Shown piece by piece: positions 8,264 through 17,147 of a stretch of DNA of 64,000 nucleotides (the stretch's first letter is position 1; the number at the start of each line of letters is the position of its first letter). The position numbers and the translations under genes are program-made. The notes below the pieces were generated by a model, which was not told the origin of the DNA, ran no database searches, and worked only from the letters and a program-made list of their open reading frames with translations. Source of the stretch: Methylobacterium sp. (lineage in GTDB: Bacteria; Pseudomonadota; Alphaproteobacteria; Rhizobiales; Beijerinckiaceae); the NCBI GenBank assembly GCA_013823325.1, contig PNLY01000008.1, positions 1 through 64,000 of the forward strand, in the 5' to 3' direction.

Positions 8264-11200
8264 TCAGGCGGCGCGCGAGTCGCTGCGACTGGGGCGATTG
8301 CGGTCCTGCCGGGCATCGGCAGCGGCCCGGCGCTGCTCCTGGCGCACGCCGGCGACCTCGCCGGCGACGAGGCCGGCGGCGCCGTATTCGGCCTCGACCA
8401 GGCGCTGCTCCAGCTGCGCGATGCGGGCATTGAGCCGGCGCAGCTCAGCGACCACCTCGCGGCTGTCGCCGCCGTTCTGGTTGGCGGGCGGCGGCACGAA
8501 GACCGGGACGGGCGCAAGCTGCGGCCGGGCGATCGGGGCGATGTCGGCGAGATCGGCGCCGCCGTTGATCGCTTCCAGCATCGCCGCATGGCGGCGGGCG
8601 GCATCGGCGTTGACCATGAACTCGCCGTTGGATGCCCAGATCGGGATGCTGTCGGAGGTTGCCGAGCCCGGCCCCCTGATCCAGCCGCCGGCAGCATAGG
8701 CGCCGACATTGTCCGCGCCGAAGCCGCCGGAGGAGCCGGTGTATTGCATGATGTAGGCGGTGTTGTAGGCGATCTTGTTGAGCGCCGTGACCATGTTGTT
8801 GTTGACCGACGAACCCTTGATGGTGAGCGACGAGGTCAGGCTGAACTGGCTGTTCAACGCATTGAGCGTCGAGACCTGCGTGCTGTTGAGGTTGGAGATC
8901 GCCGTCAGCAGGCTGGTCATGGTCGACGCCAGCGCGTTGGCGCTGCTCTGCAGCGAGTTGGCGGTCGAGGCGAGGCTGATGGCCGAGTTCTGCAGCGAGT
9001 TCGCCTCGGCTGTGTTCGACGAGGTCGACTGCGTCGCGTATTTGATCAGCTCGAGCAGGCCGAGCTGGCCGTCGCCATTGGTGTCGAGCTCGCGGAAAAT
9101 CTGCGAGAGCGTGCCGGTATTGTAGGTGCTGCCCAGCGCCGCGACGAGCTCGGCATAGCTGACCAGGCCGTCGAGGCTTGCGTCGATCGTGTTGAAATAG
9201 GCCGAGAGCGCATTGGCGATCGCCTGCGGGTTGCCGGCCGAAAGAACCCCGCCCAGGTAGTCGCGCATGAACTCGGTCGCGTCGACGGTCTCCTGCGTGT
9301 TCTCCTCGATCGCATCGACGATGAACTGCTCGGCCGAGACCTGCGTCGGCAGGGCGAGCAGCTGCGCCGTCACCGTCTCGAAGACCTGCTGGTAGCCGGC
9401 TGAGGAGGCATAGAAACCCTTGGCGGCGTCGATCAGGTCGGACGCATATTTGGTCAGGTTGTTGACCGCGTCGCGATCGCCGCCCTGCGCCAGCGCCAGC
9501 TGCGCATTGTATTGCGCCTGTGCGGCCTGCAGCCGCGCCTCCGGCGAGAGCGGCGATTGCGAGCCGGTGCGCAGACCGTCGACGAATTCGCGCAGGTTCC
9601 GGCTGAAGCTGTCGAAGAAATTCTGGGCATCTTCGAGGGCGCGCCGCTCCTTCTCCTGCATGTCCTTGTAGTACGTGGTGATGATCTTCAGCCGCTCGGC
9701 CGCGATCGCCTCTTCCAGCGCAAGGATCTCGTCACCGCCGGCCTTCATCTCCGCCTCGCGGTCGCGCTGCGCCTGCCGGTCGAAGGCGGCGAGCTGGCCT
9801 TCCAGCGTCGTGGTGTCGTTCAGGGCGGCGAATAGCCGATCCTGATACTGCAGCCTGCGGGTCGCGTTCTCGATCGCGCGCTGCGTCTCGTTGACCGCCT
9901 GGCCGGCCTGGCTGACGACGGCGGCGAACTCGGGAAACAGCGAGAGGAATTCGTAGAAGGCCGAGCCGGTGAGGTCGGCGCCGTCGACGATGCTCTGCGC
10001 CGCGGCCTTGAAATACGCATTGATGCCCTCCTGGCTGAGACCGAGCGAGGACGCGTCCTCGCGCAGCTGCGCGACTTCGTCGATCAGGCTCTGCGCCTCG
10101 TTGTAGTAGCCGTAGCCCTGCGCGTCATAGGTCTTCGCCGTGATGTCCCGCTCGAAAGCCTGGCGCAGCTGGTCGATCGCCTCCTTCGTCCCCTGCTCGA
10201 CGGCATAGGCGGCATATTCCGCACTGTAGCCCAGCTCCCGCAGGATCTCGTCGAGCGAGGATGCGGCGCCGGCAATCTCCTGCAGGCGCTGCTGGACATA
10301 GCTCAGCGGCTCGGTGGTCTTCAGGCTGTCGATGGCGTAGTCGGCCGCGGCCTGCGACGCTTCGGCCGCGGCGCTGCTGTATTCACCGGAGACATATTTG
10401 ACGTCGGCGACGAAACCGAGGAGTTCCTCGCCCATCGCCGCCATGGCGTTGCGCGCCTGGTTGAACGGCGAGTTCGGCCCGGTGCCGTTTCTCAGCGACG
10501 CCATCATGCCGTCGATCGAGTCGACGAATTCGCGCTGTGTGCGCTGGTTGAACGCGTCGAGCGCCTTGTTGATCCGCTCGACCGCGGCGCTGTCGCCGGC
10601 CTTGCCGGCGGCCTCGGCCGTCTGGGCGGCCTGCGTTTGCGCGTCCTTCAGCCGGGTTTCGAGCGAGCCGACGGTCTCGCCGCTCATCTGGCGGATGAAG
10701 ATATCCGCCTGCGGCTTCAACTGCTCCCACTCCTCCTGGTACTGCTGCAGCAGCTGCATCATCTCCTGGCGGCGCTTCTTCTTGGCCTGCTGCTGGCCCA
10801 TGATGCCGCCGAGAATGCCGGCGCCGGCACCAATCACCGCTCCGATCGGGCCACCGAAGGCGCCGAAGGAGGCTCCCGCGGCAGCCCCGGCCATCGCACC
10901 GCTGACGCCGCCCATCAGCGGGGACTGGCTGGAATAGCCTGCGGAGTAAGAGCCCAGCAGGGCTAGGCCGGCGCCGGCGAGGTTTCCGAAAGTCGATTCG
11001 CTCTTGGCGCCGGCGCTGCCGGAGCCGGTATCGCGGCCCTTGTCCTGGTCGCGGCTGACATTTCCAACGCCGATCTCGAAACCCTTGCCGACGGACTTCG
11101 CCATCTTCTCGTAGTCGAAGTTGAAGATGCCGCCGACGCCGCCTTTTTCCGTCGGCGAAAGACCAAGCGCTTGCGCAAACGGCCCCTTGCCGGTCAGCAG

Positions 11201-13357
11201 GGCGTCGAGCGCATTGTTCATATAGGTCTGGCCGAGCGACTTCAGCGCGCTCTCCAAGCCGCGACCGCTGGCGAGATCCTTGACGAAGCTGGCGAAGTCC
11301 TCGGCTAGCTCGCGAACCGAATCCTGCATGCGGCGCTGCGCCTCGATTGCCTCCTCGGTGGCCTTGCGCTGGCGCGCATAGGCATCGGACGTCTTGTCGA
11401 TCAGCTCGGCCATCCCGGCTTCGTCGCCGCGTCCGGCCTGATTGGCGGCACGGCGCAGGCGGTTGGCCTCGGTCAGCTTGTAGACCTCGATCGTCGCCTT
11501 GGACGCCGCCTCCTGCTGCAGGCGGAATTCCTCGATCTGGTCGCGGCTGCGCTGCAGGGCGTTGTCGAAGGCATCGGCATTGTCATTGGCGGCGGCCCCG
11601 CCCGCCTTGGCGTCCTTGATCCGCTCCATGGCGCCGGCATGGGCGACTCGGCGGGCGGCCTCTTCCTTGCTGATGACCTCGCCGACGAGGTCGAGTGCCT
11701 TCTGACGCTCCGCGATCGTCGCCTTCTCGGCATCGGTCGAGGCCTTCTTCGCCTCGATCGCCAGCGCATCCTTCTGGCGCAGCAGCTCGGTCGAGCTGAT
11801 CAGCTTGCCCTGGCCATCGGTCAGCGTGGCGATGGCACGGCCATAGGCTTCGTAGGCATCCTGCGCCGCCTTCGGGTCGGAAAGCTTGGCCGGCGTCTCC
11901 AGCGCCTGCTTCAGCACCGCCTGCTTCTGACGCAGCTCGTCATATTTCGAGGCGAGGGGATCGAGCGCCCGGACGATGTCGCCGGCCTGGACGCTGACCT
12001 TGTTGGCGGCGGCATCATCAGCCATCGCTTTGGCGGCGGCAGAGGCGGCAGCGCCATTGCGCCGATACTGTTCTTCGAGCTTGAACAGGTCGGCTTCCGC
12101 CTCCTTGATCTTGGCCTGCCCCGTCGGGGTCCGTGCCAGCAAGCCGGTTGAAACATCCTTGAGATACTGGCGCTGGTTGACCAACTCCTGCTCAGGCGAG
12201 GGCCCCTTCAGGGCCTGGGCGATCGCCTCCGCCGCACCCCGCGCCGCCGAGGCCACATAGGCCCAGGCGCGGCCGAGCAAGCTGGTGTTCGCGGTGGCAT
12301 TGGCGAGCGCCGGCCCGAGCGCATCGAGCAGCGCCCGCTGCGCCCCGGTCTGGTCGTTCTGCGCCGCGAGCTCGCGAATATAGGAGCGCGTCGCATCGGA
12401 GAGGAAATTGAGCTTGCCATTGAGATCGTCGGCGCCCTTGACCGGATCGGCGAAGGAAGCGGCGAGCTGCTTATTGGCCTCTGTCACGTCGAGATTGAGC
12501 GCGTCGGCAAAGCGTTTGGAGATGGCGATCAGCCCCTCGAAATTGCTGAACCCGATCTGCCCAGTCGATGCGAGGGCCGCGGCGGTCTCACGCGCGGCCG
12601 AGGTGGTGACCTTGGCCTGCGCCGCGGCCGCTTCGGCAATGCGCGACAGGCCGGCGGCCGTCGCCGGCGTCGATCGGCCGAGACCGGACAGCGACTTCTC
12701 CAGCGCCTCGATCTCTTCGCCATAACGGATCAGCCCGACGATGCCGAGCGTGCCGATCAGGGCCAGCGCCGTGGCAGCGGCCGTCGCCGGCGTCACCAGC
12801 GAGAGGAGATAGCGGCCGATGCCGGCGAGGGCGCCGCCGATGCCGCCCGGCGCCGAGGACAGGATCGGCAGGATCTGCGCGCCCTGCTGGACCATGACGG
12901 TGAAGAAGGATTGGCCGGAGGCCAGCGAGACCGCGACGTCGTTGAGCTGAAAGCCGAGGTTCTGGACATCGTGCGCGGCGAGACCGGTCGCCTTCTGGAA
13001 GCGCGAGATCGGCGCGACATTGTCGTTGACTGCGGCGGCGGTGGCGCCATAGCGGGCCTGCAGCAGCGCGAGCGAGCGGGCGTGCTCCTCGGCCGAGATG
13101 TGGGTCTGCTGCAAGGCACGGTCGAGCGTGCGCTGGCCCTGCTCGAAGAGCTGCTGCTGGCGGTAGTTCATGTCGATCTGGCGCTGCAGACGCTCATAGG
13201 CGCGCTGGACCGAGAGGGCCGAACGCGACTGCGTCTCGCCGCTAGCCGCCGCCGCATCGCCAGCGCGGGCGAGGCGCTCCGCCGAGGCGGCAGCCTGATC
13301 GACACCTTCCGAGCTTGCCCGGATGGTGACGTCCTGGACGACGGCGCTCATCTTCAT
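8264..13357 (-). CDS. Tail tape measure protein with paired EF-hand motifs
   Basis: 1,697 residues, by far the longest gene, as expected of the protein that sets tail length. It is mostly alpha-helical with an N-terminal coiled coil (DVTIRASSEGVDQAAASAER), a TM-like segment near residue 195-215, a Gly/Ala-rich hydrophobic stretch near 820-860 and the usual C-terminal motif GGWIRGPGSATSDSIPIWAS near 1,570. Near residues 1,392-1,436 are two canonical EF-hand loops (DASLDGLVSYAE, 9149-9184; DTNGDGQLGLLE, 9050-9085), unusual enough to note. It is flanked by the tail chaperone genes upstream and tail-tip genes downstream, the normal siphophage order. Confidence 0.9.
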   Translation of the reverse strand: MKMSAVVQDVTIRASSEGVDQAAASAERLARAGDAAAASGETQSRSALSVQRAYERLQRQIDMNYRQQQLFEQGQRTLDRALQQTHISAEEHARSLALLQARYGATAAAVNDNVAPISRFQKATGLAAHDVQNLGFQLNDVAVSLASGQSFFTVMVQQGAQILPILSSAPGGIGGALAGIGRYLLSLVTPATAAATALALIGTLGIVGLIRYGEEIEALEKSLSGLGRSTPATAAGLSRIAEAAAAQAKVTTSAARETAAALASTGQIGFSNFEGLIAISKRFADALNLDVTEANKQLAASFADPVKGADDLNGKLNFLSDATRSYIRELAAQNDQTGAQRALLDALGPALANATANTSLLGRAWAYVASAARGAAEAIAQALKGPSPEQELVNQRQYLKDVSTGLLARTPTGQAKIKEAEADLFKLEEQYRRNGAAASAAAKAMADDAAANKVSVQAGDIVRALDPLASKYDELRQKQAVLKQALETPAKLSDPKAAQDAYEAYGRAIATLTDGQGKLISSTELLRQKDALAIEAKKASTDAEKATIAERQKALDLVGEVISKEEAARRVAHAGAMERIKDAKAGGAAANDNADAFDNALQRSRDQIEEFRLQQEAASKATIEVYKLTEANRLRRAANQAGRGDEAGMAELIDKTSDAYARQRKATEEAIEAQRRMQDSVRELAEDFASFVKDLASGRGLESALKSLGQTYMNNALDALLTGKGPFAQALGLSPTEKGGVGGIFNFDYEKMAKSVGKGFEIGVGNVSRDQDKGRDTGSGSAGAKSESTFGNLAGAGLALLGSYSAGYSSQSPLMGGVSGAMAGAAAGASFGAFGGPIGAVIGAGAGILGGIMGQQQAKKKRRQEMMQLLQQYQEEWEQLKPQADIFIRQMSGETVGSLETRLKDAQTQAAQTAEAAGKAGDSAAVERINKALDAFNQRTQREFVDSIDGMMASLRNGTGPNSPFNQARNAMAAMGEELLGFVADVKYVSGEYSSAAAEASQAAADYAIDSLKTTEPLSYVQQRLQEIAGAASSLDEILRELGYSAEYAAYAVEQGTKEAIDQLRQAFERDITAKTYDAQGYGYYNEAQSLIDEVAQLREDASSLGLSQEGINAYFKAAAQSIVDGADLTGSAFYEFLSLFPEFAAVVSQAGQAVNETQRAIENATRRLQYQDRLFAALNDTTTLEGQLAAFDRQAQRDREAEMKAGGDEILALEEAIAAERLKIITTYYKDMQEKERRALEDAQNFFDSFSRNLREFVDGLRTGSQSPLSPEARLQAAQAQYNAQLALAQGGDRDAVNNLTKYASDLIDAAKGFYASSAGYQQVFETVTAQLLALPTQVSAEQFIVDAIEENTQETVDATEFMRDYLGGVLSAGNPQAIANALSAYFNTIDASLDGLVSYAELVAALGSTYNTGTLSQIFRELDTNGDGQLGLLELIKYATQSTSSNTAEANSLQNSAISLASTANSLQSSANALASTMTSLLTAISNLNSTQVSTLNALNSQFSLTSSLTIKGSSVNNNMVTALNKIAYNTAYIMQYTGSSGGFGADNVGAYAAGGWIRGPGSATSDSIPIWASNGEFMVNADAARRHAAMLEAINGGADLADIAPIARPQLAPVPVFVPPPANQNGGDSREVVAELRRLNARIAQLEQRLVEAEYGAAGLVAGEVAGVRQEQRRAAADARQDRNRPSRSDSRAA

Positions 13358-13426
13358 GGTTTAGCGGTTCCGGTTGCAACAAGGCCTCCGCAACGGCAGA
13401 TTGCGCCGGGGCAGAGGGAGGAAGGG

Positions 13427-13804
13427 ATGCAGCGGCTCGCGCTGATCATGGTCATGGCGGCATTGGCCGGCGGCGCACGCGCCATGGAGGATGCCGACGG
13501 CAGCGTGGCGAAGCTCAGCGCCGCCGATCAGGCTGCGCTGGATAAGGCGCTCGACATCTCGTTATTCGACGGCAAGAGCGCCCGCGTGCGCGACGTGAGG
13601 GTCGGCGCACCCAGAAAACTCTGCGGCTGGGTCAACGCAAAGAATTCGTCCGGCGGTTACACTGGCTACCGACTCTTTGTGGCTCACCTGGATGATCCAG
13701 CAGCCATCTTCGACAAGCGCGGGCCGGCGGTTGACGATTATGATCAACCGCTGGACGCCAAAGACAGAGCCGTATGCATCGCTGCAAAGCACCTCGATAA
13801 GTAA
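13427..13804 (+). CDS. Small secreted protein, probable prophage cargo (moron)
   Basis: 125 residues. The ATG at 13427 follows a strong purine-rich ribosome binding stretch (agagggaggaaggg). The N terminus MQRLALIMVMAALAGGARAM is a Sec signal peptide with likely cleavage after ARA. The mature part has two cysteines (KLCGWVNAKN and RAVCIAAKHL) that could pair in the periplasm. It lies on the plus strand between tape measure and chaperone genes, both minus, so it has its own transcription unit and converges on the chaperone gene 10 bases away. Function unknown. Confidence 0.65.
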   Translation: MQRLALIMVMAALAGGARAMEDADGSVAKLSAADQAALDKALDISLFDGKSARVRDVRVGAPRKLCGWVNAKNSSGGYTGYRLFVAHLDDPAAIFDKRGPAVDDYDQPLDAKDRAVCIAAKHLDK

Positions 13805-13814
13805 CCGAGGGCCG

Positions 13815-14590
13815 CTAACGCTTGCCGCGCCGCTTTTCCTTCGGCCGCTTCGCCTTCTCGGTTAGGTGCTTGAGGAAGACGCCGTCGAGCCCCCGAATGA
13901 TCGTGCTGAAGCGGGCGAAGTCGTCGGCGTCCGTGACACCCTGGCGCTCGGCATAGCGATCGAGCGCCAGAAAGGAGATCGGGCCGGCGCCGCCCATCGC
14001 GCCGAGCTGGCGGTCGCCGTTGAGATCCCAGAACGCCGCCAGATACCAGGCGATGCCGTCGTCGATCTCGGGCTTGGCCAACAAGGCCGGCGGGACGAAA
14101 CCCGCCTCCTCGTCGACCAGGTCCTCTAGGACGGATTCTCGGGCGCCCCATTCGAGATGCCAGCGGAGGGCGTCTGAGAGTTTCCCAGGGCGGCGTCCGT
14201 CGCCTCGCCGATATCCTCGGCAACCGTCGCGGCAGCCCAGATGATGCCCTCGCGGAACTTCCGGAACCTCGGCTCCTTGATCCAGCGCAGAGCGAGATCG
14301 CGATCATAGGGCTGCGGCGTGCCGTTCTCGCCCTCGATGCCGCGCCAGTCGAGCAGGATGACCCGGTGCAGACAGGCGTCCATGACGTCGTCATTGTCCT
14401 CCTGGCGCAGCTTGCCCTTGAGGCGGCGCTTGCGCGGGATCGCCTCGATCAGCTTGGACTGGAGCTTGCGGAATTCGGCGCAGCCCATGCCGCGCACGCG
14501 CAGCTCGATATCGCCGAGCTCGGGAATGTCGCCGACCCAGGCGCCGTGCTCGAGCTTCTCCGGGTCGATCGCGATGTCACTCATTTTCAT
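13815..14590 (-). CDS. Tail assembly chaperone long form, made by -1 frameshift (G-T type)
   Basis: The minus-strand frame containing GIAWYLAAFWDLNGDRQ has no good start codon, but it remains open upstream with protein-like sequence (LSDALRWHLEWGARESVLED) to the slippery heptamer GGGAAAC at 14180-14186. A -1 slip of GGA-AAC to GGG-AAA joins the 0-frame gene (137 codons) to 121 further residues, giving about 258 residues. Production of a short and a long tail chaperone by frameshift is widely conserved in tailed phages, and the location just before the tape measure gene is the expected one. The slip itself is predicted, not shown. Confidence 0.75.
14126..14590 (-). CDS. Tail assembly chaperone short form (G type)
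   Basis: 154 residues from the ATG at 14588-14590 (MKMSDIAIDPEKLEHGAW). A longer frame extends upstream to 14713 but overlaps the preceding gene and reads as low-complexity Pro/Arg, so the internal start is preferred; ATG at 14584 is the alternative. Charged helical protein with RKLQSKLIEAIPRKRR. It ends 54 bases after the frameshift site. It should coat the tape measure protein before tail tube assembly, together with the long form. Confidence 0.75.
   Translation of the reverse strand: MKMSDIAIDPEKLEHGAWVGDIPELGDIELRVRGMGCAEFRKLQSKLIEAIPRKRRLKGKLRQEDNDDVMDACLHRVILLDWRGIEGENGTPQPYDRDLALRWIKEPRFRKFREGIIWAAATVAEDIGEATDAALGNSQTPSAGISNGAPENPS
14180..14186 (-). promoter_or_regulatory. Programmed -1 ribosomal frameshift site GGGAAAC
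   Basis: On the minus strand the sequence reads CTG-GGA-AAC in the 0 frame, giving the X-XXY-YYZ heptamer G-GGA-AAC. After a -1 slip the next codons are CTC-TCA-GAC, which enter the frame that codes the downstream tail chaperone domain. The heptamer fits the rule for slippery sites and sits where tail chaperone frameshifts normally occur. I did not identify a clear stimulatory stem-loop by eye. Confidence 0.75.
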
Positions 14591-14810
14591 GGGCGCTAGC
14601 CTTCCTGCTGTCGCCCTTCCGGGCGGGTTTGGTGATGGTCTGTTCGGCCGCAGGCGCGGCGGTTTCGGACGAGGCCTCACGGCCCAGCCCCTTGCCGACG
14701 ATGAGATCGGCATAGTCGTCGGCGAGGTCCTCGACAGCCCCGGCGACGAAACTGCGCCGCTCGCCGCCGGGGTAGCCGTCGAAGCTCTCCAGGATGATGA
14801 TCGACTTCAT
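14577..14810 (-). CDS. Small phage structural-module protein, hypothetical
   Basis: 77 residues starting MKSIIILESFDGYPGGERRS, with an acidic middle (EDLADDYADLIVGKGLG) and a charged tail. It lies between tail tube and tail chaperone genes and overlaps the chaperone start by 14 bases, so it belongs to the late operon. The middle part resembles short phage proteins of unknown role in the same slot. No function assigned. Confidence 0.55.
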   Translation of the reverse strand: MKSIIILESFDGYPGGERRSFVAGAVEDLADDYADLIVGKGLGREASSETAAPAAEQTITKPARKGDSRKASAHENE

Positions 14811-14839
14811 GGGGCGCCTCCGGGCTGGCGCCGACGCCG

Positions 14840-15763
14840 TCAGGCGACGGCGCGGGTGATCTTGATCGAGCAGGCCTCGGTGGTGTCGAGCACGGCGCGG
14901 ATCGGGATCGAGACCATGACGTCGTCGTCATTGCCGCCCGCCGTCTTCTCGCCGTCGCCGAAGATGATCTTCGGCAGCAGCACCGTGTATTTCTCGGCAG
15001 TGACATCACCGATCGTGAAGGCGAGCGCGCCGGAGCCATGCGCCAGCACCTGCTCGTAAAGCTCATTGCTCTCGAAATAGGCCTCGATCGTCCCGGTGAC
15101 TTCGCAGCGACCGATGCCGAACTCGTTGGAATAGAGTGAGCCGACCTCCGGCCGCTCGCGCAGATTGTTGGCGACCTCCAGCGAGAGCGACATCACCCGC
15201 GTGCTGATGCCGGCGACATCGAGGGCCGCGACCGAGCGCGAGGCCGTCATCACGCCCTTGGTGTTGGGCGCGGTATAGGTCGCGCCGGTGATGATCGCGT
15301 CGTCGAGCGTCTCCTTCTGCGCCAGCCAGTCGAAGCTCAGCGTCGCCTTCTCGCGGGCGCTGAGGCTCAGGGAAAATCCGCTGAGTGCTGCGCCGGTGAA
15401 GCGCGAGAAGGAATCGGTCGCGCCAAGCTCATAGGTCTCCTCGACCGTGAAGCTGCGGCGCACCGTGCCGTTCTTCAGCACATTGGTGGCCCAGGTGCCG
15501 CAGAGAACCGCCTCGAGCCAGTCGTCGAAGCTGCCATAGGAGAGCTCGGCCGCGTAATTGCCGCCGGCGCCGAGGCCGAGCATGAATTCGTCGCGGACGT
15601 TGCGATCGGCCTGGCGCTCGTCGCTGGTGCCGGTCTGCTTGTTGGTGCGCAGGCCGCCCGACGTGACGCGGGCGACCTTGAAAGTCGGGGTGGCGGGCGT
15701 GACGCCGAAAGAGGTTTCCGCGACATAAGCGACGCGGACCTCGCTGCCGGATGCGAAGGCCAT
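14840..15763 (-). CDS. Major tail tube protein
   Basis: 307 residues, beta-rich, starting MAFASGSEVRVAYVAETSFG followed by TPATPTFKVARVTSGGLR, a signature start of phage tail tube proteins. TDSFSRFTGAALSGFSLSLS and the C-terminal SIPIRAVLDTTEACSIKITR fit the same family. This protein polymerises into the tail tube around the tape measure protein. It is preceded by the tail terminator gene and followed by the chaperones, the usual order. Confidence 0.85.
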   Translation of the reverse strand: MAFASGSEVRVAYVAETSFGVTPATPTFKVARVTSGGLRTNKQTGTSDERQADRNVRDEFMLGLGAGGNYAAELSYGSFDDWLEAVLCGTWATNVLKNGTVRRSFTVEETYELGATDSFSRFTGAALSGFSLSLSAREKATLSFDWLAQKETLDDAIITGATYTAPNTKGVMTASRSVAALDVAGISTRVMSLSLEVANNLRERPEVGSLYSNEFGIGRCEVTGTIEAYFESNELYEQVLAHGSGALAFTIGDVTAEKYTVLLPKIIFGDGEKTAGGNDDDVMVSIPIRAVLDTTEACSIKITRAVA

Positions 15764-15786
15764 GATGTTCTCCTGTGGTGCGGGGC

Positions 15787-16194
15787 TTAGGCGAAGCTGT
15801 CGAAGTCGTATGGAACCGCGATCGACGCGCGGTAGGTGCTCCCGGCGTCGGCGCGATCGTCGAAGACCGGAGAGGTCGGGGCATAGGTGCGCACGCCGTC
15901 GAAGCGGGCGTTCCGGAAAAGCGTGCGCAGCTCTCCGGCGAGGATGCCGATCCGATCGGTGCCCAGGCCGGCGCGGACATGGAAGACGAAGCGGATCACA
16001 CCCTCTTCGCGGAAGACGTTGCTTCCGGGCGCGCCGAAGCTGGCCTGGCGTTCGGAGGCCAGCGGGTACTGGACCGCAACATATTCGGCGAGGCCGGTCG
16101 CCGGCAGCGCACCGTTCGGGAAATAGACCGGCGCGGAGGTGAAGCCGGCGGCAAGCCGGGACTTCACCGCAGCCATCGTCTCGGCGCTCGCCAT
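15787..16194 (-). CDS. Tail terminator / tail completion protein
   Basis: 135 residues with VKSRLAAGFTSAPVYFPNGA, and a C-terminal part (TYRASIAVPYDFDSF) like the small alpha/beta tail terminator proteins that cap the tail tube and join it to the connector. It overlaps the upstream gene by one base and lies directly before the tail tube gene. Assigned by pattern and position. Confidence 0.65.
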   Translation of the reverse strand: MASAETMAAVKSRLAAGFTSAPVYFPNGALPATGLAEYVAVQYPLASERQASFGAPGSNVFREEGVIRFVFHVRAGLGTDRIGILAGELRTLFRNARFDGVRTYAPTSPVFDDRADAGSTYRASIAVPYDFDSFA

Positions 16195-16781
16195 CAGCGC
16201 AGGCTCACGACGATGGCTGGCTGACGATCGTCGCGGCCGCCGCCAAGGACGTTGCGATAACTGAAGCGGATCGTCGCGAGATTCCCGTAGCGCTTGGCGG
16301 CGAGCGCCGCGACGGCCTCATAGACACCGTCGGGCGCCTGCTCCGACTGGCCACGCTCGATCTTGCGGGCATAGAGAACGGTGCTGGCGAAAACCCATTC
16401 GTCGGCTCCGTTCTTGGGATCGAAGCCAGCGACCTCGACGCCATCGGCGTAAAGCCGATGCGAATCCTGATACTCACCGGTCAGCACCGGCGAATGCAGG
16501 ACCAGCAGGCGGCCGATCTCGGCGAACATCTCCAGTTGCAGCTCGAAGGCGAAGACAATGACGCCGTGGTCGGGATCGACGCTGTCGAGAGCCTCGCTGC
16601 GCCGGCCATCGACAAAGCTGTCATGCTCCGGCTCGTAGCCCAGCACGGTCCTGTTCGCGGCCTGCGCCTCCGCCAGCGCGCGGCGCGCCACGTCGGCGAT
16701 CTGCCGGGAGCGCGCCGCCGGCGACAAGAGCCGGTCGACCGCGACCGAAAGCTCGCGCGAAAAACGTGTCAGGCGCGCCAT
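16194..16781 (-). CDS. Head-tail joining protein, HK97 gp10-like
   Basis: 195 residues. The central part has FAEIGRLLVLHSPVLTGEYQ, matching the 'SPVxTG' turn typical of the gp10/minor head-tail family, followed by an aromatic strand region (FASTVLYARKIERG). Residues 30-70 are a helical region. It sits between the small connector-like gene and the tail terminator, as in HK97-like modules. The exact role (neck or tail completion) cannot be separated by eye. Confidence 0.65.
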   Translation of the reverse strand: MARLTRFSRELSVAVDRLLSPAARSRQIADVARRALAEAQAANRTVLGYEPEHDSFVDGRRSEALDSVDPDHGVIVFAFELQLEMFAEIGRLLVLHSPVLTGEYQDSHRLYADGVEVAGFDPKNGADEWVFASTVLYARKIERGQSEQAPDGVYEAVAALAAKRYGNLATIRFSYRNVLGGGRDDRQPAIVVSLR

Positions 16782-17147
16782 CTAGCCCTCGATCATGCCA
16801 TCGATGCGCACGACGTCGCCACCGAACGCGAACGGATCGGCATGCTCGATCCGGCGCTCGCGCGCCTGCACCACCAGGAAGTCGCCGGTGGCCGGCCAGA
16901 CGACACCGCCCGCCGCCCCGGGCCAGGACGCGCCAGCTGCAGTGATCGGGGTCGGAGAGAGGATAAACTCGCTGCGGACCTGGACGATGCCACCGGTGAG
17001 TTGCATGGGCCGGCCGGGCTTGATGCGGGCACGCATGACGAGATCGACGAAGGCTTCACTTTCGCCGATGCGCCGCCGCAGGGTGACCGTGGCGCCATGG
17101 GCGGAGAGCTGGCGATCGAGAGCAGCTATTGCAGCGGCGGGCGTCAT
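16782..17147 (-). CDS. Head-tail connector / head closure-like protein
   Basis: 121 residues from the ATG at 17145-17147 (MTPAAAIAALDRQLSAHGAT). That ATG overlaps the stop of the upstream gene as ATGA, so it is preferred to an upstream start at 17225. A beta-rich middle (VTLRRRIGESEAFVDLVMRA) and C terminus (TGDFLVVQARERRIEHADPF) resemble phage neck stopper proteins. Position between connector and gp10-like gene supports a neck role. Confidence 0.6.
   Translation of the reverse strand: MTPAAAIAALDRQLSAHGATVTLRRRIGESEAFVDLVMRARIKPGRPMQLTGGIVQVRSEFILSPTPITAAGASWPGAAGGVVWPATGDFLVVQARERRIEHADPFAFGGDVVRIDGMIEG

Noticed and set aside
13815-14084. Independent TTG-started gene
   Set aside because: The frame stays protein-like well upstream of the TTG, up to the slippery heptamer, so it is better explained as a frameshift product.
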